From positions 558,001 through 622,000 of the forward strand of contig NZ_LT906447.1 of assembly GCF_900186985.1 (NCBI RefSeq): a stretch of 64,000 bases of DNA. The letters are read 5' to 3'. A model generated the notes under the pieces. The model was not told the DNA's origin. It searched no databases and saw only the letters and a program-made list of their open reading frames with translations. Position numbers and translations under genes: made by a program. This document shows positions 1 to 9,356 of this stretch, piece by piece. This stretch comes from Staphylococcus piscifermentans (GTDB taxonomy: Bacteria; Bacillota; Bacilli; Staphylococcales; Staphylococcaceae). Numbering within the stretch: the stretch's first letter is position 1; every line of letters starts with the position of its first letter.

Positions 1-1
1 C

Positions 2-79
2 CATGTCGTGCGAGGCCTCAGCAACAATAACCTAGTCTTGAAAAACTATCAAACCTGGACCATCAGCAAGTCCATCTAA
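2..79 (+). CDS. C-terminal fragment of an unidentified protein (cut by window edge)
   Basis: One forward frame is open from the first bases to a TAA at 77-79 and encodes 25 residues ending in TISKSI. A hairpin able to terminate transcription follows directly (88-122), which is what the end of a real gene would look like. The fragment is too short to assign to a family. The other two forward frames stop within 35 bases. The call rests only on the open frame and the terminator. Confidence 0.35.
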   Translation, partial: HVVRGLSNNNLVLKNYQTWTISKSI

Positions 80-87
80 TATACAAA

Positions 88-122
88 ATGAGCAGTCGCC
101 ATCACATAGTGGCCGCTGCTCA
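88..122. terminator. Bidirectional terminator between the left-edge gene and argR
   Basis: A 13-bp stem (ATGAGCAG...CTGCTCAT ends, one mismatch) encloses a short loop. On the minus strand it is followed by CATTTTGTAT, so it fits the end of argR best. It lies between two convergent genes. Confidence 0.6.
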
Positions 123-128
123 TTTACT

Positions 129-581
129 TTAAGTCTCTAATAACAGATACTTCACATACTCCGCTTCTTCCGCCGACTTCAACAACACCATAATCACATC
201 ATTACCGCTCACCGTGCCCAGCACATGCGGCAACTGCATCTGATCAATACAATAATTAATCGTACGCGCAAACCCAGGCTCCGTCTTAATCAAGATATAA
301 CTATCCTTCACAATCACCGAATTCACACTATCCTGCCGATACTTCTTAAACGCTTCACGATAACTCTTCGCAGAATTCTTCTCAGGCAGCACATAATATG
401 ACTGATTCGCACCATTCGGGACCTTAGTGACATTCAACTCCTGCAAATCCTTCGCCACCGTCGTCATACTGAAAATCAAATTATATTGCTCCTCCAAAAT
501 TTCCGCCAACTCACGCACCGTCGAAATCTTATTATTCTTCAGTAATAATTTAATCAATTCAAGACGCTTTTCTTTCTCCAT
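129..581 (-). CDS. argR: Arginine repressor ArgR
   Basis: This is a 150-residue ArgR/AhrC-family regulator, the usual length for the family. The N-terminal half (about 1-70) is a winged helix-turn-helix with the family signature around STVRELAEIL and TTVAKDLQEL. The C-terminal half (about 80-150) is the oligomerisation and arginine-binding domain, containing GTVSGNDVIM. In that segment the family usually has a Thr after the Asp, where this protein has Val, so it could be one of the diverged staphylococcal ArgR paralogues. ArgR represses arginine synthesis and can activate arginine catabolism when it binds arginine. The gene stands alone and is divergent from the small membrane protein at 879. 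No clear ARG box could be picked out of the AT-rich upstream region. Confidence 0.93.
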   Translation of the reverse strand: MEKEKRLELIKLLLKNNKISTVRELAEILEEQYNLIFSMTTVAKDLQELNVTKVPNGANQSYYVLPEKNSAKSYREAFKKYRQDSVNSVIVKDSYILIKTEPGFARTINYCIDQMQLPHVLGTVSGNDVIMVLLKSAEEAEYVKYLLLET

Positions 582-834
582 ATTTCATCCCTCAAATTTA
601 TAAATATACAGTATTATTGTATTCTATAAATTAAACGAACTCAATCCCAAGCCACTCATATTCACAAAATTTTTTGGGGAAAAGAAAACTTTAGAGAGTA
701 CAGACAGTTGAAGAGCTGCCTCAGAACGGCAATAACTGCCTCCTCTGATTAATAGTGTATAAATGTGTAAATAGCATACGACTAATAAAGGACTTAGACT
801 ATTATATAATTATTTTCATTCATAGTGTTGTTGA

Positions 835-843
835 TGGTATAAT
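835..843 (+). promoter_or_regulatory. Extended -10 promoter of the small membrane protein gene
   Basis: TGG-TATAAT (TATAAT at 838-843) is an extended -10 element. It lies 35 bases before the ATG at 879, and the -35 region is weak. Confidence 0.45.
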
Positions 844-878
844 GATTTAAAATCAACGACATCAAGGGGGACATCAAG

Positions 879-1100
879 ATGATTATATTCATGGAAATCA
901 TGTTGCTTACAGTCATCGCACTCGTTATGGAACATCGTATGACCAGGCGAGGCAACATGACAAAGGCGCAATGGTTCACCCGCATGTTGAAAATAGGAGT
1001 CGCCGTAGTACTCATTACTATCGCCATATCCTTTTTCCAAAATCTCGACGTAGTGATGGCAGGCTTTAAAGAAGGTTATACAAGTTATCTAGAGTTTTAA
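879..1100 (+). CDS. Small hypothetical membrane protein
   Basis: This 73-residue protein has two hydrophobic stretches (about 2-17 and 38-53) separated by a basic segment, so it is probably a two-pass membrane peptide. The start is well supported: AAGGGGG at 864-870 lies 8 bases before the ATG, and a consensus extended -10 lies upstream. A hairpin with a T-run follows the stop (1125-1153). The gene is therefore a complete unit with its own promoter and terminator. I do not recognise a family. Two longer-looking frames on the other strand across the same bases lack these signals. Confidence 0.65.
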   Translation: MIIFMEIMLLTVIALVMEHRMTRRGNMTKAQWFTRMLKIGVAVVLITIAISFFQNLDVVMAGFKEGYTSYLEF

Positions 1101-1124
1101 TATAGGGAAGTTATTGGGAATTGA

Positions 1125-1153
1125 GGGTAGGAGATAAACTCCTGACCCTTTTT
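1125..1153 (+). terminator. Terminator of the small membrane protein gene
   Basis: GGGTAGGAG pairs with CTCCTGACCC (one bulge), followed by a TTTTT run. Confidence 0.6.
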
Positions 1154-1185
1154 CTATTTAACAGGAGTTTTATTAGGAGATTGGT

Positions 1186-1230
1186 GCTAAGTGTATAGGC
1201 AAAGAAGCCGCGCCTATACATTTTCACCTC
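1186..1230. repeat. Solitary copy of the AAGTGTATAGGC palindromic repeat
   Basis: AAGTGTATAGGC and GCCTATACATTTT form inverted arms around a short GC-rich centre. The same unit is tandemly repeated at 11191-11405 and occurs singly near 34508 and 59908. The bases just upstream (TCTATTTAACAGGA) are also shared with the 34.48-kb copy. Confidence 0.6.
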
Positions 1231-1243
1231 AAGAACAGCATAA

Positions 1244-1277
1244 AACAGAGACTGCCCCACCACGAGCAGCCTCTGTT
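1244..1277. terminator. Terminator of the thiamine operon
   Basis: AACAGAG...CTCTGTT arms with inner ACTGC/GCAG pairing lie just past the thiF stop codon. On the minus strand the stem is followed by TTTTA. Confidence 0.6.
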
Positions 1278-1287
1278 CAGTTAGTTA

Positions 1288-2304
1288 TTATTTCATCGCT
1301 TTCAATAATTGCTGATATAACGCTTCTGCAGTTTCAGCATCCTCTATTCCGTGCACATTCATCCGGCCATCTTTAAACAAAGTAGCAGAACGACCGTCGA
1401 TATCCAGCAATTTCACATAAGGATTTACTTTTAAGATATGGCCAGGAAACAGGTCTGCATTGTCGAAATGCTGTGGCTTGAAACGGAAGACGTAAGTATC
1501 GCCACAACTGCCTTCTACCCATTTCGGCTCAGCTACTCCGAGCAATTCATAAGCAGCCTGTCCGCCACAGACTGGACAATCAGGGTTCTTCATACGACTG
1601 ACATCCATACTTTGTTGTTTCATATTAAAGGGTTCAACAGTCAGCAATTTGCCAGAGAAGCCTGTGCCTGCCAAATACCGCATTACTTCAGCAATTTGAT
1701 AACTGACCACTTGCAAGATTACCGGCGGGATGACACCGTTAATCGCACAACTTTCAGCAGTTTCCGGAGCTTCGCTCATTAAGCAGCGTAAGCAAGGGCC
1801 GGTATAATCGATGGCATAAACTGTACCTTTGCCGCCGACCGCTGCGCCATAAACCCATGGCAAACCAAGTTTATGGCACACTTCATTGAATAAGAAGCGG
1901 ATGGCGAAATGATCCATGCCGTCTAACAGCATGTCGGGAGCAATATCTGTCAGCATACGTTCAATATTGGTCGGAGTGATTTCCTGATAAAGGGGTTGGA
2001 TTTCGACTTCCGAATTGATTTGACGTAATTTATCAGCTAAGGCATAGACTTTCGGACGCATTTCTAACGCATCCGCTTCATCATACAACGCTTGTCGGTG
2101 CAAGTTGGATATTTCTACGATATCCATATCTACAATCGTTAACTTGCCAACGCCCATGCGCACCAATTGTTCTGCTAAATGACTGCCCAAAGCGCCGGCG
2201 CCCATAACCATCAGATGGGCACTCTCCAAAGCTTTCTGTCCCTTAACACCAAAAGGGGCATAACGTGTTTGGCGGCTGAAGCGGTCAGCTGAGGCGAAAT
2301 TCAT
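1288..2304 (-). CDS. thiF: ThiF-family sulfur-carrier adenylyltransferase
   Basis: This E1-like enzyme adenylates the C-terminal glycine of ThiS so that it can be thiolated for thiazole synthesis. The nucleotide-binding motif is VMGAGALGS near the N-terminus, followed by the RQ motif. Two CxxC pairs (CLRC and CPVC) form the usual zinc site. A rhodanese-like C-terminal segment may follow. The reading frame is open from 2343, where an ATG overlaps the thiG stop (ATGA). I prefer the ATG at 2304 because GAGGAA lies 9 bases upstream and the protein then begins shortly before the family's RYSRQ-like motif (RQTRYAPFG). That start gives 338 residues, against 351 for the longer form. It is the last gene of tenI-thiO-thiS-thiG-thiF. 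MoeB is the main alternative, but the operon points to thiamine. Confidence 0.88.
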   Translation of the reverse strand: MNFASADRFSRQTRYAPFGVKGQKALESAHLMVMGAGALGSHLAEQLVRMGVGKLTIVDMDIVEISNLHRQALYDEADALEMRPKVYALADKLRQINSEVEIQPLYQEITPTNIERMLTDIAPDMLLDGMDHFAIRFLFNEVCHKLGLPWVYGAAVGGKGTVYAIDYTGPCLRCLMSEAPETAESCAINGVIPPVILQVVSYQIAEVMRYLAGTGFSGKLLTVEPFNMKQQSMDVSRMKNPDCPVCGGQAAYELLGVAEPKWVEGSCGDTYVFRFKPQHFDNADLFPGHILKVNPYVKLLDIDGRSATLFKDGRMNVHGIEDAETAEALYQQLLKAMK

Positions 2305-2339
2305 GTTTGGTGATTCCTCAGTATGACCGGAGTGCGGCA

Positions 2340-3107
2340 TCATAGGAAACCTAATCCTTCTGTCGGACTGGATGCTTGTGCGGTATATTTAACTGGGATG
2401 CGTCCGGCTTCGTAGCTCAAACGTCCGGCTTCGATGCCTAATTTCATCGCTTCGGCCATTTTCACGGGATCTTTCGCACGAGATACTGCAGAGTTCAACA
2501 ATACAGCGTCAGCGCCTAATTCCATCGCTTCGGCCGCATCTTTAGCTGAACCGATGCCGGCATCTACAATAATCGGCACGTTGGCATTTTTAACGATATA
2601 ACTTAAATTCAATGGGTTATTGATACCGCGCCCAGTGCCGATAGGGGAAGCTAACGGCATGACTGCATGCACGCCTAGTTCTTCTAAACGTTTCGCCAGT
2701 ACGACGTCTTCCGCAATATAAGGGCACACGACATAGCCGCGGTCTAACAAGATTTTGCAAGCCTCATACGTCGCAATCGGGTCAGGCAATAACGTTTCAT
2801 CATCGCCGATAATTTCGACTTTAATCATATCGCAGACACCCGCATGTTTAGCAATTTCAGCGATACGTACTGCTTCATCAACCGTCTTTGCACCGGCTGT
2901 ATTCGGGAAAGTTACGAAGTCTTTCAAATTCACATTAGCCAAAGGATTCGGCAAGTTCTTGTCATATAAATTCATACGACGTACTGCGAACGTTAAGACA
3001 TCTGTACCTGACGCCTCAATTGCTTTTGTTTGAATGTCTTCATCATCAAATTTCCCTGTTCCTAACAACAATCTTGATTCCATTTCATACGGTCCAATTT
3101 TCAACAT
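2340..3107 (-). CDS. thiG: Thiazole synthase ThiG
   Basis: ThiG joins 1-deoxyxylulose 5-phosphate, dehydroglycine and the sulfur of ThiS thiocarboxylate to form the thiazole phosphate of thiamine. The protein is a TIM barrel. [10 protein letters not shown] carries the Schiff-base lysine, and [20 protein letters not shown] is the C-terminal phosphate-binding region. The start at 3107 is chosen because GGAGGCGG immediately precedes it, overlapping the end of thiS. It gives 255 residues, the normal length, while a longer frame adds six residues without a site of its own. The stop overlaps the longer thiF start by ATGA, indicating translational coupling. Confidence 0.96.
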   Translation of the reverse strand: MLKIGPYEMESRLLLGTGKFDDEDIQTKAIEASGTDVLTFAVRRMNLYDKNLPNPLANVNLKDFVTFPNTAGAKTVDEAVRIAEIAKHAGVCDMIKVEIIGDDETLLPDPIATYEACKILLDRGYVVCPYIAEDVVLAKRLEELGVHAVMPLASPIGTGRGINNPLNLSYIVKNANVPIIVDAGIGSAKDAAEAMELGADAVLLNSAVSRAKDPVKMAEAMKLGIEAGRLSYEAGRIPVKYTAQASSPTEGLGFL

Positions 3108-3108
3108 T

Positions 3109-3309
3109 TTATCCGCCTCCAACAAACTCTAGTAATTCTAAACGATCATCTTCGCGCACGATTTGCTTAGCAAAATCATCGCGCTGTATTAAATTTTCAT
3201 TATGCTCAGCGATTACACGTTTCGGGTCTAACTCTAGTGATTCCAATACATTTTGAATGCTGAGTTCACTCTCGAACGTAAACGAATCGCCATTAATGAT
3301 GCACTTCAT
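3109..3309 (-). CDS. thiS: Sulfur carrier protein ThiS
   Basis: This is a 66-residue ubiquitin-fold protein ending in VGGG. The terminal Gly-Gly is the site of adenylation by ThiF and of thiocarboxylate formation. Length and ending match the family. The gene overlaps the end of thiO by 17 bases and is followed after one base by thiG. Confidence 0.95.
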   Translation of the reverse strand: MKCIINGDSFTFESELSIQNVLESLELDPKRVIAEHNENLIQRDDFAKQIVREDDRLELLEFVGGG

Positions 3310-4420
3310 AACTTTCCCTCCTCATTGCGAATGGTGCCAATTCTTCTGGACGCTCGCCGAATTTCAACCATTCTGCCATCAACTCTCCGATAATCGGTGA
3401 CAACAATATTCCATTACGATAATGTCCGGTAATTACCCATAAATTAGGGTCCGTTTCATCCATAATCGGCTGTTCACCAGGAGTCCAAGGTCGCACGCCG
3501 GACCAATGTTTCAACTCACGGCTCGACGCCAATTCAGGCACGCGCTCAATCGCCTCATGCAGCAGCCAATTTTTGCCTTCAGTACTCACACCGACCGAAT
3601 AATCATTGAAATAGCTGGTCGCACCAATTAAGAAACGATGGGGCGGTTTCGGTACAATATAACAGCCATTGGTCATAAATAAAGTGTGTTTCAAATCCAA
3701 TTCTTCATTTTTCACCAAGACGACTTCACCTTTCACACCGCTTACGGTCTCTTTGATTTCCGGTTTATCCGTTAAGAAGCCGGCCCAAGCACCTGCTGCC
3801 ACTACTACTTTTTCAGCTTGCAGCACAGAAGATTTGCCCTCAGCTTCTACTGCGATACTGTAATGGTTGCCTTGACGCTTAATCTCTTCCACATTCGTAT
3901 GGTCGAAACGTTCCACTGCATCCTCAGCTTGCAACGCCGCATGCAAAGCCTTTGTATAATGGTTCGCATTAATTTGATGATCATGCGGGACAAACATCAT
4001 AGCCTGCGCACCTTTCACCAAATAATGCGTCAACTCACCTAAATCGTGCTCGCTTAAATCCTCTACATCCTTATCATGCGCATGCAGAAATTCATATTGC
4101 TGTTGCAACGAAGCCACGTCCTCTTCCTCCGTCGCAATCTTGATTAATCCATTCTGCTGATATTGAATATCGATACCTGTTTCCTCCTGCAAAGCTTTAC
4201 TCAACTCACCAAACTTTGCACGAGACTTCAGAGCCAAGCGAAATAACGGACTATCTTCCTTAAATTCATTCTGAGCTCCTAACATACCGCCCGCCTTATA
4301 AGACGCATGCTGCCCCTCAATATCGCGGTCAATCAACGCAATACGCATACCGCTATCCTTCAAATGACGGGCAATCGACATACCGATTACACCCGCTCCA
4401 ACAATCGCTAAATCAAACAT
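3293..4420 (-). CDS. thiO: Glycine oxidase ThiO
   Basis: This is a 375-residue FAD-dependent amine oxidase of the DAO family. The N-terminal dinucleotide motif is IVGAGVIGMSIARHL and the C-terminal FAD contact is the GHYRNGILL region. ThiO oxidises glycine to the imine (dehydroglycine), giving the glycine-derived part of the thiazole. It is the oxygen-dependent alternative to ThiH, and no thiH is present here. It sits 2 bases after tenI and overlaps thiS, so it is part of a tight operon controlled by the TPP riboswitch. Confidence 0.95.
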   Translation of the reverse strand: MFDLAIVGAGVIGMSIARHLKDSGMRIALIDRDIEGQHASYKAGGMLGAQNEFKEDSPLFRLALKSRAKFGELSKALQEETGIDIQYQQNGLIKIATEEEDVASLQQQYEFLHAHDKDVEDLSEHDLGELTHYLVKGAQAMMFVPHDHQINANHYTKALHAALQAEDAVERFDHTNVEEIKRQGNHYSIAVEAEGKSSVLQAEKVVVAAGAWAGFLTDKPEIKETVSGVKGEVVLVKNEELDLKHTLFMTNGCYIVPKPPHRFLIGATSYFNDYSVGVSTEGKNWLLHEAIERVPELASSRELKHWSGVRPWTPGEQPIMDETDPNLWVITGHYRNGILLSPIIGELMAEWLKFGERPEELAPFAMRRESYEVHH

Positions 4421-4422
4421 CC

Positions 4423-4995
4423 TTACTCAGCCTCCTTTGCTGAACACAACGTCTCCAAATCATTCTCCATAAAATACGAAATCGCTGCGATACCCGCGAA
4501 TCCAGACGGGACACGGCCTACCGTTTCCGCATTAATACCACCCAACGCTACCACCGGGATACCGACCCGCAACACTGCTGTGATTTCTGCTTGAGTTCTA
4601 GGCGCTTTTCCAGGTTTGGATTTGGTGGAAAAGAGGTGCCCGAAAAGTACATAGTCCAAGTGATGTGCCTCGGCAGCTTGTGCACTTGCAGCACTATGTG
4701 TCGACATACTGACCATGATTTGAGAATGGGTTGCTTTAAACTGAAACGCACGTTCATCATGCTCACGAAAATGAATCGCCCTTAAATCAAGTTTCTGTAA
4801 TAATTCCATATCAGAATGCACCGTGATTTTAGATTTAGGAAAACCAGCTTGAAGCAAGCGCTCCAGAAACCTTTTCAAATCTTCTTGTTGCATCGGCGTG
4901 CGAAATATCAAATGGTCAATCGCCGGCGCAATAGCGATGAAATGCCTTAAATCAGCTTGGGTCAAAGTACGATAGGGCGTAATTGCAATATACAT
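4423..4995 (-). CDS. tenI: TenI/ThiE-like thiazole tautomerase
   Basis: This 190-residue protein is the first gene after the riboswitch and belongs to the thiamine-phosphate synthase/TenI superfamily (TIM barrel). Seen features are YVLFGHLFSTKSKPG, the thiazole/phosphate loop, and VALGGINAETV with GFAGIAAISYFM, the C-terminal phosphate-binding end. TenI aromatises the thiazole product of ThiG. The operon position, next to thiO-S-G-F and without thiD or thiM, favours TenI over ThiE. The start at 4995 has AAGGAG six bases upstream. A longer open frame extends back through the riboswitch and must be an artefact. Confidence 0.85.
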   Translation of the reverse strand: MYIAITPYRTLTQADLRHFIAIAPAIDHLIFRTPMQQEDLKRFLERLLQAGFPKSKITVHSDMELLQKLDLRAIHFREHDERAFQFKATHSQIMVSMSTHSAASAQAAEAHHLDYVLFGHLFSTKSKPGKAPRTQAEITAVLRVGIPVVALGGINAETVGRVPSGFAGIAAISYFMENDLETLCSAKEAE

Positions 4996-5023
4996 AATGT
5001 ACTCCTTCTTAAAATTATCCAAA

Positions 5024-5058
5024 TAAAAAAGCACTGTTTCTCCATAGAAAAACAGCGC
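5024..5058 (-). terminator. Riboswitch expression-platform terminator
   Basis: On the minus strand GCGCTGTTT pairs with AAACAGTGC and is followed by a run of six T. It lies between the TPP aptamer and tenI, so TPP binding would promote premature termination. Confidence 0.85.
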
Positions 5059-5076
5059 ATCAAAAAGTGCAATACG

Positions 5077-5170
5077 CCACTTTCCTACGCCAGTATAAAC
5101 TGGATCAGGTTCCAAGAATTTCCTCATTGCCATGAGGATCTCAGCCTGTAAGAACAGGCACTTCCAGTGG
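5077..5170 (-). ncRNA. TPP riboswitch (THI element)
   Basis: Read on the minus strand, the aptamer has closing arms CCACT/AGTGG, the conserved CTGAGA block of the pyrimidine-sensor arm, and then GGAACCTGATCCAGTTTATA followed by CTGGCGTAGGAAAG, the pyrophosphate-sensor arm. These are the two hallmark blocks of TPP riboswitches. It precedes tenI-thiO-thiS-thiG-thiF with an intrinsic terminator in between, so thiamine pyrophosphate should switch the operon off by attenuation. Confidence 0.95.
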
Positions 5171-5444
5171 ACTTATTGTTATTATTCATTTCAATAAGTA
5201 ATACATATTATCAGCACTAACAAAACGTGTAGCGAGGTGTTAATGCACGAGAGTGACGGATTCGTTCCGCCTCACCATTACTTTACAAAATCATCATAAA
5301 GCAAGATGGCAGAAAAAGCAATAGGGGATGGAGAGAGATGAAGTAAATCAGATATTGCTTTTCTCTTTTTTTAAAAGTAAACTGAAAATAACTTTAAATA
5401 CGACACCACTCATTTCGAAATTAATAATAAGGGGCAATTTTAAG

Positions 5445-6290
5445 ATGAAAGTTAAAGGTTTGAAAGCAGGTATCATCACAGTATGTGCTGTGGTCGGTCT
5501 TTCTTTTTCAGGAGCAGGCGGAGAGGAAGCGCATGCAGCAGGAAGTTATTACTATAATGGTATGAGCAACTATAATGAGTCGACTGCTTATCCGAAAGCA
5601 AAGAAAATTTCTAATAGTAATTTGGACATCCATCATATTTCGAATACTATGAATACAAAGTATAAAGCAGTGGGGCGCGTTAGTAATAAAGACGGCTGGA
5701 AAGGTCGCGGCAAAGACAGTATGGGAACGGGGACAGTAATCGGAAACTATACATTGGTGACAAACGCACATGTCATTGATACTGCGAAAGGGGTTGCCGC
5801 AAACCCTAAATACATCACATTTGATATGGCGAGAGACGGAGCTAGAAAACCATATACGTTCCATGCTACGAAAGTTGTGAAAGTACCAAATGCAGACGTA
5901 GCGCTAGTGTATACAAAAGAAAAGATGTCGAAATACGCGACACCTTTAAAATTAGCTTCGAATGCGCAAATTAATGGTTTGAAATATAATACGAAATTAT
6001 ATTCAGTAGGCTATCCTTGGCAGAACGGTGACAATACGAAAACACATTGGAGTAGTTTCCGCTTCATTCAAAGATCTTCCAATGGTACTGAATTACAAAC
6101 GAAAGATAAATTCCGTGCAGGCGCATCAGGTTCACCTATGGTCAACGGCAGTTATCAAATATTCGGTTTGAGAACATACGGTTATAATTTATGGGCTAAT
6201 TCAACTACTAATTACGCTAAAGCTGAAATGGCTGGCGGCGAAGCGATGAATGGTGCAACAGGTAATTTTGTTCGTACACATATTAAATAA
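5445..6290 (+). CDS. Secreted V8/Spl-like serine protease (trypsin family S1B)
   Basis: The 281-residue precursor has a signal peptide (lysines, then a hydrophobic core about 8-24) with a probable cut after AHA. The catalytic triad is visible: His in TNAHVID, Asp in ADVALV and Ser in GASGSPM, the staphylococcal glutamyl-endopeptidase pattern. The mature chain of about 250 residues matches V8, Spl proteases and exfoliative toxins. The start at 5445 has AAGGGG ten bases upstream, and a longer open frame from 5328 lacks both a ribosome site and a signal peptide at its own start. Cleavage after Glu is likely from the family but is not proven by the sequence. The gene stands alone. Confidence 0.9.
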   Translation: MKVKGLKAGIITVCAVVGLSFSGAGGEEAHAAGSYYYNGMSNYNESTAYPKAKKISNSNLDIHHISNTMNTKYKAVGRVSNKDGWKGRGKDSMGTGTVIGNYTLVTNAHVIDTAKGVAANPKYITFDMARDGARKPYTFHATKVVKVPNADVALVYTKEKMSKYATPLKLASNAQINGLKYNTKLYSVGYPWQNGDNTKTHWSSFRFIQRSSNGTELQTKDKFRAGASGSPMVNGSYQIFGLRTYGYNLWANSTTNYAKAEMAGGEAMNGATGNFVRTHIK

Positions 6291-6328
6291 TATTATTATG
6301 AGTGACTTATTATTTCTGTTCCACTCTT

Positions 6329-6403
6329 GACGATAACCACCAATAATACCGAAAAGAACCCCTTACTATAGCAGTAGTAAGGGGTTTGGTGTGCCATAAT
6401 GTT
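6329..6403. repeat. 75-bp repeat A: tail of a decayed Fst toxin-antitoxin module
   Basis: The 75 bases match 6496-6570 at equal length and roughly 80 percent identity. The repeat carries a hairpin (AACCCCTTACTA...TAGTAAGGGGTT), a T-run on the minus strand, and then GGTGTGCCATAATGTT. The order, a shared terminator and then the antitoxin direct repeat, matches the intact module at 6839-7125. Its own toxin is gone; the protease gene ends 38 bases upstream. Confidence 0.6.
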
Positions 6404-6510
6404 GTTAAGAACATTAGAAACTATATGCACTTTTATCGTTTCGACGATAGGAAGATGTGTGGTTTACATATTGGTTAAACCATCGCAGCAAAGATGACGA
6501 TAATCATTAA
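6399..6510 (+). pseudogene. Frameshifted Fst-type toxin remnant
   Basis: From the ATG at 6399 the frame reads a hydrophobic peptide (LETICTFIVSTIGRCVV). About 70 bases later a different frame reads FTYWLNHRSKDDDNH and a stop at 6508-6510. The latter is the typical charged tail of Fst toxins and resembles LFSYWLNNRDK of the intact toxin at 6969-7064. A frameshift near 6460 therefore separates the membrane part from the tail. The minus-strand promoter expected for its antitoxin still looks intact (TATAAT at 6582-6587). Confidence 0.55.
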
Positions 6511-6570
6511 TAATACCGAAAAGAACCGCTTATTACAGGCATAGTAAGAGGTTTGGTATGTCATAATGTT
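6496..6570. repeat. 75-bp repeat B: shared terminator and antitoxin repeat of the decayed module
   Basis: This is the second copy of the 75-bp repeat. It holds a weaker hairpin (AACCGCTTATTA...TAGTAAGAGGTT) with a minus-strand TTCTTTT, then GGTATGTCATAATGTT. That last block matches the region around the start of the pseudo-toxin at 6399, as expected for an antitoxin RNA that pairs with its toxin mRNA. Confidence 0.6.
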
Positions 6571-6597
6571 ATTGTGCTTTTATTATAAACTATTTCT

Positions 6598-6637
6598 CTG
6601 TAATACACAATTATTGTTATATAATTGTGTATTACAG
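6598..6637. repeat. Perfect 17-bp inverted repeat
   Basis: The arm at 6598-6614 and its exact reverse complement at 6621-6637 flank the 6-base loop TGTTAT. It abuts the duplicated panD 3' end and overlaps the -35 region of the decayed antitoxin promoter. Function unknown. Confidence 0.8.
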
Positions 6638-6644
6638 GTTTCTT

Positions 6645-6689
6645 CATTCACAACACAACTGTTTTTTCTTTTTCGTGAATCATTTCGAC
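6645..6689 (-). pseudogene. Duplicated 3' end of panD
   Basis: These 45 bases match the last bases of panD and its stop (7241-7285) with only two differences. There is no further panD sequence around them, so this is a displaced fragment of about 14 codons. Together the two copies flank the intact toxin-antitoxin module. Confidence 0.75.
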
Positions 6690-6838
6690 TGTAATCCAAT
6701 AATAAAATTTTTAATGTTATAAAAATTTAACTTTTTAAAATGAAGAATAGAGGGGGTTATAAGACTTAGGGTAATTTAATATATTATTATAAAGGAATAA
6801 TAACTGGATTTTATACAAAGATTCAATAAATTAGCCCT

Positions 6839-6868
6839 TTGCATTTTTCTACGCACTAGTGGTATAAT
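6839..6868 (+). promoter_or_regulatory. Promoter of the antitoxin RNA
   Basis: TTGCAT (6839-6844), an 18-base spacer and TATAAT (6863-6868) preceded by TGG form a strong extended promoter. Transcription should start near 6875. Confidence 0.7.
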
Positions 6869-6874
6869 TTAAGT

Positions 6875-6944
6875 AACAAATATGTTGCTGACATGGCAAA
6901 CACCGAGCCCGATAACTACTGCGAATAGTTATCGGGCTCTTTTT
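6875..6944 (+). ncRNA. Antitoxin RNA (RNA II) of the Fst-type module
   Basis: The predicted transcript of about 70 nt contains ACAAATATGTTGCTGACATG, nearly identical to plus-strand bases 7045-7064. Those bases are the complement of the toxin mRNA around its start codon. The RNA can therefore pair with the toxin start region and, through the shared terminator hairpin, with the 3' end of the toxin mRNA. This is the arrangement of RNA II in the Enterococcus par/Fst system. It ends in a 14-bp hairpin and five T. Confidence 0.75.
6905..6944. terminator. Shared bidirectional terminator of toxin and antitoxin
   Basis: GAGCCCGATAACTA pairs perfectly with TAGTTATCGGGCTC (14 bp, 7-base loop). TTTTT follows on the plus strand and AAACAC follows on the minus side. 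Confidence 0.85.
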
Positions 6945-6968
6945 CCGGTATATTAGCTTTGTCGTCGC

Positions 6969-7064
6969 TTATTTATCACGATTATTTAGCCAATATGAAA
7001 ATAATGTGATTGTCACTCCTACTATTATAGGAGCAACTAAAGATACAAATATGTTGCTGAACAT
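6969..7064 (-). CDS. Fst-family type I toxin peptide
   Basis: This 31-residue peptide runs from ATG at 7064 to TAA at 6969. It has a single hydrophobic helix (FVSLVAPIIVGVTITLF, about 6-22) followed by the charged tail SYWLNNRDK. That is the layout and near-consensus of Fst/Ldr-type toxins (VxLVAPI...LFSxWLxxR). The ribosome site AAGGAGGTGG lies about 6 bases upstream. Such peptides insert into the membrane from inside and depolarise the cell when their antisense RNA is lost. The gene converges on an antitoxin RNA with a shared terminator, completing the module. It is too short for ordinary gene callers. Confidence 0.85.
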   Translation of the reverse strand: MFSNIFVSLVAPIIVGVTITLFSYWLNNRDK

Positions 7065-7119
7065 GACGCCACCTCCTTCCATGCTAGACACAACACAGAA
7101 GTAAAACGACGACTTTTAT

Positions 7120-7128
7120 ATTATATCA
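7120..7128 (-). promoter_or_regulatory. Extended -10 promoter of the toxin mRNA
   Basis: On the minus strand TGA-TATAAT (TATAAT at 7125-7120) lies about 55 bases before the toxin start, giving a leader of around 45-50 nt. No good -35 is seen. Confidence 0.55.
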
Positions 7129-7243
7129 TTTTCCAATTGGGGTGGCATATGGGTTTTTAATAAACAACAGATTAAAAAAACGGTTAGCAAATATATTTAT
7201 CAAATTATGAAACTTTCAAAAACTGTAACACAATACGCCTCAT

Positions 7244-9289
<2,046 letters not shown>

Positions 9290-9356
9290 TTCATCATATC
9301 CTTTATTTAATATAAAGATATAATAACACAAATAAGGAAATTTTGAGGTGATTCAA

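Noticed and set aside
794-1040. Two overlapping minus-strand frames over the small membrane protein
   Set aside because: They have no promoter or ribosome site, unlike the plus-strand gene at 879-1100.
4996-5133. 46-residue extension of TenI
   Set aside because: It reads through the TPP aptamer and its terminator, which are non-coding.
5328-5444. N-terminal extension of the serine protease
   Set aside because: It would put the signal peptide about 40 residues inside the protein; a ribosome site and ATG at 5445 give a normal precursor.
6399-6497. 32-residue peptide read straight from the ATG at 6399
   Set aside because: The straight frame ends in an atypical tail. The Fst-like tail is in another frame, so I treat it as a frameshifted remnant.
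6905-6944. Terminator of an ordinary protein gene on the plus strand
   Set aside because: No protein gene ends here on the plus strand; it closes a short RNA and is shared with the toxin mRNA.
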